Below, in pieces: positions 1 to 8,437 of a stretch of 64,000 bases of DNA (positions are counted from its first letter, which is position 1; each line of letters starts with the position of its first letter). Made by a program: the position numbers and the translations under genes. The notes under the pieces are model-generated. The model ran no database searches. It saw nothing but the letters and a program-made list of their open reading frames with translations, and was not told the origin of the DNA. Source of the DNA: Streptomyces malachitofuscus (lineage in GTDB: Bacteria > Actinomycetota > Actinomycetes > Streptomycetales > Streptomycetaceae). The DNA lies in assembly GCF_014650055.1 (NCBI RefSeq), contig NZ_BMUF01000006.1, forward strand, positions 186,001-250,000. The letters are read 5' to 3'.

Positions 1-1262
1 TACTGCTCCATGATCTCCCAGGCCTCGTTGAACTTCGACCAGTCACCGGTCACCTTGCCGTACATCGCCTGGAGCCACAGCAGATAGCTGTAGGCCTCCG
101 AGGTCGTCTCGTGACCGTGGTCCGGCGCCTCGACGATCAGCGTCTCGACGGAGTGGTACGGGATGCCCTCGGGGGAGAAGTAGCCGTTCGCCGGGTCGGT
201 GATCTTCCCGTACAGCTCCAGGAAACGCGCGTCGTACGTCTTCTCCGCCCCGAGTTGGGTCACCGTGACCGCCGCCTTGGCGTGGCCGGGTGCCGAGGAC
301 TCGAAGACGGCCGAGCCGCTGCCGGAGTCGTCGGCGGCGATGGTCACCGTCTGCGCGGTGTTCCAGTTCGACGCCGTGAAGGTGAGTGAGGCGCCGCCGG
401 AGACCGACAGCCCGGAGTTGCCGCTCGCACGCGTCGTGGTGACGGTCACGCTCCCGGTCGGCTGCTTGGACAGCTTGACCTCGTACGTGCCCGACTCACC
501 TTGCTGGACGCCCAGTTGGGACGGCGTGGCCACCACGGCGGGACCCGAGGCGACCGTGATGCCCACCGGAGTGGAGTCGGCGGAGGCACCCATGCTGTCG
601 TAGGCCTTCGCCACCAGTGAATGACTGCCCACGGTCAAACCAGCGGCCGAGAGCGTGAAGGGTGCGCTGGTGTCGGTGCCCAGCAGCTCGGTGTCGTCGT
701 AGAACTCCACCTTGGTGATCGTGGCGTCGTCGGCCGCCGCGGCGGTGGCCGCGAGCGGGACCGTCTCGCCCTGGGTGTAGACGGCGCCGGCCTCGGGGCT
801 GGTCAGCACGGCGATCGGCGGCTGATGCGCGCCGGTGCAGGTGGTGCCGTTGATCGCGAAGGACGTGGGGGCGGCGTTGCTGCCGCTGTAGGTGAACTGG
901 GCGCCGGTCGTGACCGCGCCGCCGGCGGCGATCCGGGCGTTGTACCCGGCGTCCTTCACGGTCACGGTCCGGCCGGACTGCGACCAGGTGCCGTTCCAGC
1001 CATTCGAGAGCCTCTGGTTGCCCGCGTAGTCGTACGTCAGGGTCCAGCCGTCGATGGCGTCGGTGCCGCGGTTGGTGAGGGTCAGGTCGGCGGTGAAGCC
1101 GGACCCCCAGTCGTTCGTCCTGTAGTCGACGCTGCACTGGACGGCGGCCGCCTGAGCGGGAGTCGAGCCCGCCGAGAGCATCGTCAGCGGGAGTGCCAGA
1201 GCCGCCGCGGCGGCCGTTAACAGCCGTCGGACGCCCCTGCGTCTCCTGGGTGGGGGATGCAT
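1..1262 (-). CDS. Secreted GH48 cellulase with N-terminal CBM2 (partial, 3' end outside window)
   Basis: Reducing-end processive cellulase of family GH48, exported. The 420 visible codons give, in order: a signal peptide of about 38 residues ending near TPAQAA; a CBM2 cellulose-binding module (residues about 40-145); an Ig-like module (about 148-235) starting near [12 protein letters not shown]; a second beta-rich module (to about 335); and the start of the GH48 catalytic domain, recognisable by [17 protein letters not shown] and [19 protein letters not shown]. The catalytic domain continues beyond position 1. The ATG at 1262 is preceded by a very strong ribosome site (AGGAGGA, 9 bases upstream). 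Codon 15 is TTA, the codon read by bldA tRNA in Streptomyces. The gene is divergent from the GH6 gene with CebR-like operators between them, so the two exoglucanases are probably induced together by cello-oligosaccharides. Family and export are clear; regulation is inferred. Confidence 0.95.
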   Translation of the reverse strand, partial: MHPPPRRRRGVRRLLTAAAAALALPLTMLSAGSTPAQAAAVQCSVDYRTNDWGSGFTADLTLTNRGTDAIDGWTLTYDYAGNQRLSNGWNGTWSQSGRTVTVKDAGYNARIAAGGAVTTGAQFTYSGSNAAPTSFAINGTTCTGAHQPPIAVLTSPEAGAVYTQGETVPLAATAAAADDATITKVEFYDDTELLGTDTSAPFTLSAAGLTVGSHSLVAKAYDSMGASADSTPVGITVASGPAVVATPSQLGVQQGESGTYEVKLSKQPTGSVTVTTTRASGNSGLSVSGGASLTFTASNWNTAQTVTIAADDSGSGSAVFESSAPGHAKAAVTVTQLGAEKTYDARFLELYGKITDPANGYFSPEGIPYHSVETLIVEAPDHGHETTSEAYSYLLWLQAMYGKVTGDWSKFNEAWEIMEQ

Positions 1263-1307
1263 GGTGCTGGTTCCTCCTGCGACTCGTCATGTCAAGCCTT
1301 GAACCAG

Positions 1308-1321
1308 TGGGAGCGCTCCCA
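1308..1321. promoter_or_regulatory. CebR operator (perfect 14-bp palindrome)
   Basis: TGGGAGCGCTCCCA is the perfect 14-bp palindrome described as the consensus site of CebR, the LacI-family cellulose-utilisation repressor of Streptomyces, which is released by cellobiose or cellotriose. It lies 46 bases upstream of the GH48 start, a position suited to blocking GH48 transcription. The cebR gene itself is not in this window. Confidence 0.9.
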
Positions 1322-1450
1322 TAGTGAGGACGGGGTGATGACCGGTCAAGCCTTGTGGAGAATCGAAAAGATTCGACGCCATGAGTTGAGTGAATGTCAG
1401 CAGTCCCTCTGTTCTTCGCCGTCACTTGGCGCTAGCTTCATGTGCACCAG

Positions 1451-1464
1451 TGGGAGCGGTTCCA
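1451..1464. promoter_or_regulatory. Second CebR-like operator (degenerate)
   Basis: TGGGAGCGGTTCCA matches the CebR palindrome at 12 of 14 positions, with changes only in the right half. It lies 130 bases from the upstream operator and about 290 bases before the GH6 start, between the two cellulase genes. It may govern the GH6 promoter or co-operate with the perfect site. Inferred from sequence similarity only. Confidence 0.7.
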
Positions 1465-1752
1465 TCAGTCGACGCGTCCGTGACGACGCGTCCGAGCTGC
1501 AAGGAGTCGCTCGATGCGCCACCCCCCGCGTTCAGTACTTTGAGCCATCCCCGTGCACACGTGGAGCACCTGACGCGGGGTCGCTCGTTCCCGTGGGATC
1601 CCCTGTGCCGTCCGTGCCGTCCGGAATGTCCGGCCGGCCTCGGGGCCTGTCCCGACCAGGCCCGGACGGTACCCCCACCCGTAAGGCACCAGGCCGCGCG
1701 CTCGTCCGCGCGGCCCAGAAGGACAGCCCCCTACGGATAGGAAACCCGCACC

Positions 1753-3471
1753 ATGAGTCGCACCAGAACCGCGCTCCTCGCCGCCATGACGCTGGTCGCC
1801 GGCGCCACCGGGACGGCGTTCGCCGTCGTCCCCGGCGACGCCGGCGCGGCCGCCGTCCCCTGCACCGTGGACTACAAGGTGCAGAACCAGTGGGACACCG
1901 GCTTCACCGCGTCCGTGACGGTCACCAACAACGGTGCCGCGAAGTCGTCGTGGGCGGTGAAGTGGTCCTACGCCGGTAACCAGAGGGTCACCAGCGGCTG
2001 GAACGCCAGGGTCACCCAGTCCGGCGCGAACGTCACCGCGGCCAACGAGTCCTACAACGGCACGCTCGCCAACGGCGGTTCGGCCACCTTCGGCTTCCAG
2101 GGCACCTACAGCGGCAGCAACGCCGTCCCCGCCACCTTCACCCTCGACGGCGTGACCTGCAACGTCGACTCCGGCGGCCCGACCGATCCGCCGGACCCGA
2201 CCGACCCGCCCGAGGGCGACCGGGTGGACAACCCCTACGACGGCGCCAAGGTGTACGTGAACCCCGAGTGGTCCGCGAACGCCGCCGCCGAGCCGGGCGG
2301 CGACCGCATCGCCGACCAGCCCACCGGCGTCTGGATGGACCGCATCGCCGCCATCAACGGGGCGGGCGGCAAGATGGGTCTGCGCGACCACCTGGACGCG
2401 GCGCTGGAGCAGAAGGGCTCCGGCGAACTCGTCTTCCAGGTCGTCATCTACAACCTGCCCGGCCGTGACTGTGCCGCCCTCGCCTCCAACGGCGAGCTGG
2501 GCCCGACGGAGATCGACAAGTACAAGACCGACTACATCGACCCGATCGCGGAGATCCTCTCCGACCCGAAGTACGCCGACCTGCGGATCGTCACCACGGT
2601 CGAGATCGACTCCCTGCCCAACCTGGTCACCAACGTGTCGCCGCGGGAGACCCGCACGGACAACTGCGACGTCATGAAGGCCAACGGCAACTACATCAAG
2701 GGCGTCGGCTACGCCCTGAACAAGCTGGGCGACGCGCCCAACGTCTACAACTACGTGGACGCCGGCCACCACGGCTGGCTGGGCTGGGACGACAACTTCG
2801 GCCCCTCGGCGGAGCTGTTCAGGCAGGCCGCGGGCGCCGAGGGCGCGACCGTCGACGACGTGCACGGCTTCATCGCCAACACGGCCAACTACAGCGCCCT
2901 GAAGGAGGAGAACTTCTCCATCAACGACAACGTCGCCGGCAAGTCGGTGCGCGAGTCGGACTGGGTGAGCTGGAACCGCTACGTCGACGAGCTGTCGTAC
3001 GCGCAGGCGCTGCGCGAGGAACTGGTCTCGATCGGCTTCGACTCGGGCATCGGCATGCTGATCGACACCTCCCGCAACGGCTGGGGCGGTGCGGACCGGC
3101 CCACCGGCCCCGGTGCCACCACCGACGTGAACACCTACGTCGACGGCGGCCGCTACGACCGCCGCTTCAACACCGGCAACTGGTGCAACCAGTCGGGTGC
3201 GGGACTCGGTGAGCGGCCCCAGGCCTCCCCGGAGCCCGGGATCGACGCCTACGTGTGGATGAAGCCCCCGGGCGAGTCCGACGGGTCGAGCGAAGCCATC
3301 GACAACGACGAGGGCAAGGGCTTCGACCGGATGTGCGACCCGACCTACGAGGGCAACCCGCGCAACAACAACAGCATGTCGGGGGCGCTGCCGGACGCCC
3401 CGATCTCCGGGCGCTGGTTCTCCGCCCAGTTCCAGGAGCTGATGAAGAACGCCTACCCGCCGCTGTCGTGA
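1753..3471 (+). CDS. Secreted GH6 exoglucanase (cellobiohydrolase) with N-terminal CBM2
   Basis: Non-reducing-end cellobiohydrolase acting outside the cell on crystalline cellulose. The 572-residue product has a signal peptide (about 1-35), a CBM2 module whose disulphide pair is C37 and C136, a short PTDPPD linker (143-154) and a GH6 catalytic domain (about 160-565). Catalytic-acid regions are visible as YNLPGRDC (D239) and VEIDSLPN (D286); the long loops expected of an exo-acting GH6 are present, as are the C-terminal DAYVWMKPPGESDG and MSGALPDAP blocks. The ATG at 1753 follows a modest ribosome site (GGATAGGA). It is divergent from the GH48 gene, giving the classic complementary pair of reducing-end and non-reducing-end exoglucanases. 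A strong hairpin follows the stop. Confidence 0.97.
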   Translation: MSRTRTALLAAMTLVAGATGTAFAVVPGDAGAAAVPCTVDYKVQNQWDTGFTASVTVTNNGAAKSSWAVKWSYAGNQRVTSGWNARVTQSGANVTAANESYNGTLANGGSATFGFQGTYSGSNAVPATFTLDGVTCNVDSGGPTDPPDPTDPPEGDRVDNPYDGAKVYVNPEWSANAAAEPGGDRIADQPTGVWMDRIAAINGAGGKMGLRDHLDAALEQKGSGELVFQVVIYNLPGRDCAALASNGELGPTEIDKYKTDYIDPIAEILSDPKYADLRIVTTVEIDSLPNLVTNVSPRETRTDNCDVMKANGNYIKGVGYALNKLGDAPNVYNYVDAGHHGWLGWDDNFGPSAELFRQAAGAEGATVDDVHGFIANTANYSALKEENFSINDNVAGKSVRESDWVSWNRYVDELSYAQALREELVSIGFDSGIGMLIDTSRNGWGGADRPTGPGATTDVNTYVDGGRYDRRFNTGNWCNQSGAGLGERPQASPEPGIDAYVWMKPPGESDGSSEAIDNDEGKGFDRMCDPTYEGNPRNNNSMSGALPDAPISGRWFSAQFQELMKNAYPPLS

Positions 3472-3486
3472 CGGGCTGACCACACC

Positions 3487-3528
3487 GGTCCGCCGGGCAC
3501 GGGCGTCCAGGCCCGTGCCCTGCGGACC
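3487..3528 (+). terminator. Rho-independent-like hairpin after GH6
   Basis: A nested inverted repeat: outer arms GGTCCGC (3487-3493) and GCGGACC (3522-3528), inner arms GGGCACGGGC (3495-3504) and GCCCGTGCCC (3511-3520). It starts 16 bases after the GH6 stop. No U-run follows, as is usual in Streptomyces. Confidence 0.8.
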
Positions 3529-3635
3529 GCCGCGCGTCTCTCCCCGGCCCGTTTTTGCGCGAACGGCAACATCGGTTGCTCCGGTCCGGTGCGTCGTCGC
3601 ACGCTGACGGCATCCGAGCGGAGAGGCTGATCACC

Positions 3636-4535
3636 ATGGCGCACCACCACGAGCACGAGCAGGGACACGGCCACGGCCACGGTCACGGGCACGACGACAT
3701 CGACTGGGCCGAGCTGGCGCCCCTGCTCGAATCGCAGGCGGAGCTGTTCACCCCGCTGTACGAGCGCGCCCTGAACTGGCTGGCGAAGGAGGTGACCGAA
3801 CCGGGACTGATCGTGGACGCGGGCAGCGGTCCCGGCGTCATCGCCGCGCTGTTCGCCGAGACGTTCCCGGGGGCTCGGGTCATGGCCGTCGACGGCTCCG
3901 AGCCGCTGCTGGAGCGGGCCCGCGCGCGGGCGGAGCGGCAGGGGGCGGCCGACCGCTTCGGCACCCTCGCCGGTGAACTCCCCGGCGTGCTCGACGAACT
4001 GGACTACCCGGCCGACCTGCTGTGGGCCAGCCGCAGCATCCACCACCTGGGGGACCAGAGCGCCGCGCTCGCCGCCTGCGCCGAGCGTCTGGCGCCCGGC
4101 GGCACCCTGGCGGTGATGGAGGGCGGCCTGCCCGCCCGCTTCCTGCCCCGTGACATCGGCTTCGGCCGGCCGGGGCTCCAGGCGCGCCTCGACGCGGCGG
4201 AGGAGGAGCGGTTCAGCCGGATGCGCGCCGAGCTGCCGGGCTCGGTGGCCGTCGTCGAGGACTGGCCCGCGCTGCTGGCCTCGGCCGGTCTGCACCACAC
4301 CCGCACGCGCACGTTCCTCCTCGACCTGCCCGCCCCCGCCACGGACCGCGCCCGCGCCTACGTGGTCGCCGTCCTCACCCGCGCCCGCGAGATCATGGCC
4401 GAGGACCTGGACGCCGACGACCGCGCCGCCCTCGACCGTCTCCTCGACCCCGACGACACGGCGAGCGTGCACCACCGCCCGGACGTGTTCGTCCTGGCGG
4501 CCCACACCGTGCACACGGCGGTGCGGCCCGTGTGA
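3636..4535 (+). CDS. Class I SAM-dependent methyltransferase with His-rich N-terminus
   Basis: A 299-residue Rossmann-fold methyltransferase. Motif I is VDAGSGPGV (residues about 60-68), followed by the acidic strand end AVDGSE; a WASRSIHHLGD stretch sits where motif IV is expected. The substrate cannot be read from the sequence. The first 20 residues are unusual: after MAHHHEHEQ come repeated Gly-His pairs, a possible metal-binding tail. The ATG at 3636 is chosen because GGAGAGG lies correctly before it; an in-frame TTG at 3555 has no ribosome site. The gene stands alone between the cellulase terminator and the SDR gene. Confidence 0.88.
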   Translation: MAHHHEHEQGHGHGHGHGHDDIDWAELAPLLESQAELFTPLYERALNWLAKEVTEPGLIVDAGSGPGVIAALFAETFPGARVMAVDGSEPLLERARARAERQGAADRFGTLAGELPGVLDELDYPADLLWASRSIHHLGDQSAALAACAERLAPGGTLAVMEGGLPARFLPRDIGFGRPGLQARLDAAEEERFSRMRAELPGSVAVVEDWPALLASAGLHHTRTRTFLLDLPAPATDRARAYVVAVLTRAREIMAEDLDADDRAALDRLLDPDDTASVHHRPDVFVLAAHTVHTAVRPV

Positions 4536-4603
4536 CGGCTTGACGTGGAGAACTCTCCAAGTGATGGACTCCCCGGCACGCACACGACACACAGGGGGTA
4601 TCC

Positions 4604-5346
4604 ATGACCGACGACTCTCGGGTCGCGCTCATCACCGGAGGCGGATGGGGGTCCCCCCGCCTCGAGCGAAGCCGAGAGGTGGGGGAGGGATCGGCGCGGC
4701 CGTCGCCCGGCGGCTGCTGGACGCCGGGCAGCGGGTCGCCGTCACCGGGCGCGGTGAGCCGCGGCTGCGTGACTTCGCCAAGGAACTCGGCGAGCCCGAG
4801 GGGCTGCTGACGATCCCCGGGAACGCGGCGGTGTACGACGACGTGCGGTCGGCGGTCGACACCGTGCCGGCGCGGTTCGGCCGGCTGGACACGGTCGTCG
4901 CCAACGCGGGCTTCGCCACCGGTGATTCGGTCGCCGACGGCGACCCGGCCGGGTGGACCGAGATGGTGCTGACCAACGTCCTCGGCCCGGCCCTGCTGAT
5001 CAGGGCCTCGATCGACGCGCTGAAGGAGACCCGCGGACGGATCGTGCTGGTCGGCAGCGTCGCCGGTTTCGTGCCCACGCCGGGCAATCTGTACGGCGCG
5101 ACCAAGTACGCGGTGACCGGGCTCGCCGAGAACACCCGGCGGCAGGCCACCGACTGGGGCGTCGGTGTCACCCTGATCGCGCCCGGCCGCGTGGAGACCC
5201 CGTTCTGGGACTCCCACGGCAGCCTCCCGCCCGGGCATCTGCTCACCGCCGACCAGATCGCCGACTCCGTCGTGTGGGCCCTGGACCAGCCGGACGGAGT
5301 CGACGTCAACACCGTGGTCGTACGCCCCATGGGACAGCCCAACTAG
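4604..5346 (+). pseudogene. SDR-family oxidoreductase disrupted by a palindromic repeat
   Basis: A short-chain dehydrogenase/reductase. The natural start is the ATG at 4604 (AGGGGGT upstream), giving MTDDSRVALITGGG, the first strand and the start of the TGxxxGIG nucleotide-binding loop. A palindromic repeat of about 40 bases then interrupts that loop, and the rest of the gene (GIGAAVARRLLDAG onward, with VANAG, the catalytic serine in VGSVAG and YGATK) continues in another frame. Reading from 4604 runs out of the SDR frame. The repeat supplies an in-frame ATG at 4645 with GGAGG just before it, which would give a protein starting MGVPPPRAKPRGGGGIG that lacks the first beta strand. Either the gene is dead, or a truncated product is made. 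A sequencing error inside the palindrome cannot be excluded. Confidence 0.75.
4645..4689. repeat. Palindromic dispersed repeat inside SDR gene
   Basis: The stretch contains TCGAGCGAAGCCGAGAG flanked by complementary runs GGGGGTCCCCCC and GGTGGGGGAGGG. Nearly the same element, in the opposite orientation, occurs at 16721-16762 in the NuoE-NuoF fusion gene. Elements of this kind are widespread in Streptomyces genomes. Here it sits in the Gly-rich loop of the SDR and shifts the frame. Confidence 0.85.
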
Positions 5347-5352
5347 ACGGTC

Positions 5353-5384
5353 CGGCGGCCTCCCCGCGTCCGGGGAGGCCGCCG
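5353..5384. terminator. Bidirectional terminator hairpin between SDR and AKR genes
   Basis: Perfect 13-bp stem, CGGCGGCCTCCCC (5353-5365) with GGGGAGGCCGCCG (5372-5384), loop of 6. It lies between two convergent genes and can serve both. Confidence 0.85.
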
Positions 5385-5397
5385 GGTGCCGGGCGGG

Positions 5398-6231
5398 TCA
5401 GCCGGCGTTGAACTCCGCCGGGTGCGAACCCAGCCGCCGGTCCTCGTTCAGCGCGCTGATCGCGGCGAGGTCCTCGGCGTCCAGGCTGAAGCCGAACACG
5501 TCGATGTTCTCCGCGATCCTGGACGGCGTCACCGACTTCGGGATGACGATGTTGCCCAGCTGGAGGTGCCAGCGCAGCACCACCTGGGCCGGCGTACGGC
5601 CGTGCTTCTGCGCGATCGCGACGATCGCCGGGATCTCCAGGATGCCCTTGCCGGAACCCAGCGGCGACCACGCCTCCGTGGCGATGCCCTGCTCGGCGTG
5701 GTACTCACGCGCGGCGTGCTGCTGCAGATGCGGGTGCAGCTCGATCTGGTTGACCGCCGGGACGACCGACGTCTCGCCGATCAGGCGCTCCAGGTGCTCC
5801 GGCAGGAAGTTCGACACACCGATGGCACGGACCCGGCCGTCGGCGTACAGCTTCTCGAACGCCTTGTACGTGTCGACGTACCGGTCGCGGGCGGGCGTGG
5901 GCCAGTGGATGAGGTACAGGTCCACGTGGTCGAGGCCGAGCTTCGCCAGGGACGTGTCGAAGGCGCGCAGCGTGGCGTCGTAGCCGTGGTCGCTGTTCCA
6001 GACCTTGGTGGTGACGAAGAGCTCCTCGCGCGGGATGCCCGACGCGGCGACGGCCCGGCCGGTGCCCTTCTCGTTGCCGTAGATCGCCGCGGTGTCGATG
6101 CTGCGGTAGCCCGCCTCCAGCGCCGTCGCCACGGCCGTCTCGGCCTCCGCGTCCGGTACCTGCCAGACGCCGAACCCCAGCTGGGGCATCTCGACGCCGT
6201 TGTTCAGGATGATCGGGGGGACCTTGCTCAC
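5398..6231 (-). CDS. Aldo/keto reductase
   Basis: A 277-residue NADPH-dependent aldo/keto reductase of the 2,5-diketo-gluconate-reductase-like type. The catalytic tetrad is complete: D46, Y51 (IYGNE), K76 (TTKVW) and H109 (LIHWP). The cofactor-phosphate site IPKSVTPSRI and the AIGVSNF strand are also present, and length is normal for the family. The physiological carbonyl substrate is unknown. The ATG at 6231 has a purine-rich region before it. Monocistronic by appearance, with a shared terminator on its 3' side and about 80 bases to the next gene upstream. Confidence 0.95.
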   Translation of the reverse strand: MSKVPPIILNNGVEMPQLGFGVWQVPDAEAETAVATALEAGYRSIDTAAIYGNEKGTGRAVAASGIPREELFVTTKVWNSDHGYDATLRAFDTSLAKLGLDHVDLYLIHWPTPARDRYVDTYKAFEKLYADGRVRAIGVSNFLPEHLERLIGETSVVPAVNQIELHPHLQQHAAREYHAEQGIATEAWSPLGSGKGILEIPAIVAIAQKHGRTPAQVVLRWHLQLGNIVIPKSVTPSRIAENIDVFGFSLDAEDLAAISALNEDRRLGSHPAEFNAG

Positions 6232-6314
6232 GAGCTCTCGATCCTTCGTTTGTGGTCAGGTGTTACCCCCATCGTCAACGATCACGGCCCGCGCCGCATT
6301 CCTGACCGACCGAT

Positions 6315-8141
6315 TCACGCGCGGTAGAGCGCCTCGACCTCGTCCAGGTACGCCTTCTCGATCGCCTTGCGCTTCAGTTTCAGCGACGGGGTGAGCAGCC
6401 CGTGCTCCTCGGTGAACGGCTGCGCCAGGATGCGGAACGTACGAATCGACTCCGCCTGGGAGACCAGGGTGTTGGCCGCGACCACGGCGCGCCGCACCTC
6501 CGTCTCCAGGTCCGCGTCCCGCACCAGCTCGGCCGGCGGCAGCTGCGGCTTGCCGCGCATCGTCAGCCAGTGATCCACCGCCTCCTGGTCGAGGGTGACC
6601 AGGGCGGCGACGTACGGGCGGTCGTTGCCGACCACGATGCACTGGTTGACCAGCGGATGGTCGCGCACCCGCTCCTCCAGCACCCCCGGCGACACGCTCT
6701 TGCCGCCCGAGGTCACCAGGATCTCCTTCTTCCGCCCGGTGATGGTCAGATAGCCGTCCTCGTCCAGGGAACCGAGGTCCCCGGTGGCCAGCCAGCCGTC
6801 GTGCAGGGCCTCGTCGGTGGCCTTGGGGTTGTTGAGATAACCCTCGAAGACGTTGTCGCCGTGCAACCAGATCTCGCCGTCGTCCGCGATGTGCACGGTG
6901 ACCCCCGGGACGGGTTGGCCGACGGTGCCGTAACGGGTGCGTTCGGGCGGGTTGGCGGTGGCCGCCGCCGTCGACTCGGTGAGTCCGTACCCCTCGTAGA
7001 TGTGCACACCGGCGCCCGCGAAGAACAGCCCGAGCCGGCGGTCCATCGCGGAGCCGCCGGACATGGCGTGCCGGATCCTGCCGCCCATCGCCGCGCGGAT
7101 CTTGGAGTAGACGAGCTTGTCGAACAGCTGGTGCTGCATCCGCAGCGCCGCGGACGGTCCGGGCCCGTCGCCCCAGGCCTTCGCCTCCACCGCGTCCGCG
7201 TACTTCACGGCCACGTCGACGGCCTTCTCGAACGGCCCCGAGCGGCCCTCCCGTTCCGCCTTGCGCCGCGCCGCGTTGAACACCTTCTCGAAGATGTACG
7301 GCACGGCCAGGAAGAACGTCGGCCGGAAGGCGGCCAGGTCGGGCATCAGCGCCGCCGGGTTCAGCTGCGGCTGATGGCCGAACTTCACCTTCCCGCGGAT
7401 CGCCGCCACCTCCACCATCCGCCCGAAGACGTGCGCGAGCGGCAGGAACAGCAGCGTCGACGCCTCGTCGCCCCTGCGGGAGTGGAACACCGGCTCCCAG
7501 CGCTGGATGACGGTGTCCGCCTCGTACATGAAGTTGCCGTGCGTGAGCACACAGCCCTTGGGGCGGCCGGTGGTGCCCGAGGTGTAGATGATCGTCGCCA
7601 CCGAGTCGGGCGTGACCGCCTGACGGTGCCGGTGCACCACCTCGTCGTCGAGATGCGCGCCCGCGTCGTACAGCTCCTGCACCGCGCCCGCGTCCAGCTG
7701 CCACAGCCTGCGCATCCGCGGCAGCCGGTCGATGACCGTGGCGATCGTCATCGCGTGGTCCTCGTGCTCCACGATCGCGGCGGTCACCTCGGCGTCGTAC
7801 AGCATCCAGAAGCACTGCTCGGCGGAGGAGGTGGGGTAGACGGGGACGACCTGCGCGCCGACCGTCCACAGGGCGAAGTCGAAGAGGGTCCACTCGTAAC
7901 GGGTGCGGGACATGATCGCGACTCGGTCGCCGAACCGGATGCCGCCCGCCAGCAGGCCCTTCGCGAGGGCGAGCACCTCGTCGCGGAACTCGGCGCTGGA
8001 CACGTCCCGCCAGCCGCCGGTGTCGTCCTTGCGGCCGAGCGCGACGCGCAACGGGTCTTCCTCGGCATACCGGAAGACCACGTCGGCCAGACCGCCCACC
8101 GGAGGCTCCAAGGCCAACGGAGGGTTGGTGAACTCGCGCAA
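6315..8141 (-). CDS. Long-chain fatty acid-CoA ligase (AMP-forming, FadD15-type)
   Basis: Activates fatty acids to acyl-CoA through an acyl-adenylate. The 608-residue protein has the AMP-binding signature TIIYTSGTTGRPKG (about 183-196), the A5-type motif YGLTES, the A7/A8-type region WLATGDLGSLDEDGYL and ITGRKKEI, and the C-terminal domain ending KLKRKAIEKAY. The start is taken as TTG at 8141 (MREFTNPP), with GGGAG a few bases upstream; no better in-frame start is visible. No peroxisome- or membrane-targeting features. The next gene upstream (LysR) has the same orientation but is 296 bases away, so it is probably a separate unit. Confidence 0.93.
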   Translation of the reverse strand: MREFTNPPLALEPPVGGLADVVFRYAEEDPLRVALGRKDDTGGWRDVSSAEFRDEVLALAKGLLAGGIRFGDRVAIMSRTRYEWTLFDFALWTVGAQVVPVYPTSSAEQCFWMLYDAEVTAAIVEHEDHAMTIATVIDRLPRMRRLWQLDAGAVQELYDAGAHLDDEVVHRHRQAVTPDSVATIIYTSGTTGRPKGCVLTHGNFMYEADTVIQRWEPVFHSRRGDEASTLLFLPLAHVFGRMVEVAAIRGKVKFGHQPQLNPAALMPDLAAFRPTFFLAVPYIFEKVFNAARRKAEREGRSGPFEKAVDVAVKYADAVEAKAWGDGPGPSAALRMQHQLFDKLVYSKIRAAMGGRIRHAMSGGSAMDRRLGLFFAGAGVHIYEGYGLTESTAAATANPPERTRYGTVGQPVPGVTVHIADDGEIWLHGDNVFEGYLNNPKATDEALHDGWLATGDLGSLDEDGYLTITGRKKEILVTSGGKSVSPGVLEERVRDHPLVNQCIVVGNDRPYVAALVTLDQEAVDHWLTMRGKPQLPPAELVRDADLETEVRRAVVAANTLVSQAESIRTFRILAQPFTEEHGLLTPSLKLKRKAIEKAYLDEVEALYRA

Positions 8142-8437
8142 TCCCGCTCCCCGCTCCTGAGCGCTCGGACTGGGGCGGGACGGCGTCGTCCCGCACAGCG
8201 CCGTGAAAGCTACCCCACGGGACCGGGCCCCGGGAGGGGGTCGAAAGCTGAGCGGAGCTCTCGTCCGCGCTGGTCAGGGGAGGAAAATGCGCTCACATGC
8301 GGAAGGGTCGGACAGAAACCTGACGGTGGAGTAAGTTTCGGTGGAGCAATCTCCACGGAATCTGTACGAGCCCATGACCGGGCCTTGGGGCGGCCGGCCG
8401 GGCCCCACTGATCCCAGCGTGCGCGCGGGCCGTACCG
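8142..8437. promoter_or_regulatory. Intergenic region before fadD-type gene, with a small inverted repeat
   Basis: This 296-base stretch should hold the acyl-CoA ligase promoter (minus strand) and the end of the LysR transcript. A perfect GTGGAG-CAAT-CTCCAC inverted repeat lies at 8341-8356. I see no gene in it. Confidence 0.4.

Larger units (their letters stand above)
1263..1752. promoter_or_regulatory. Divergent cellulase promoter region (GH48 / GH6)
   Basis: A 490-base gene-free stretch between the two divergent cellulase starts. It holds two CebR-type operators (listed separately) and should carry both promoters. I see no convincing small gene in it; the reading frames that cross it have poor codon usage and no ribosome site. 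No clear -10/-35 pair could be assigned by eye. Confidence 0.7.

Noticed and set aside
496..1425. Arg-rich 309-codon minus-strand frame over the GH48 start
   Set aside because: It is an out-of-frame shadow of the GH48 gene, whose own frame has a signal peptide, CBM2 and a strong ribosome site.
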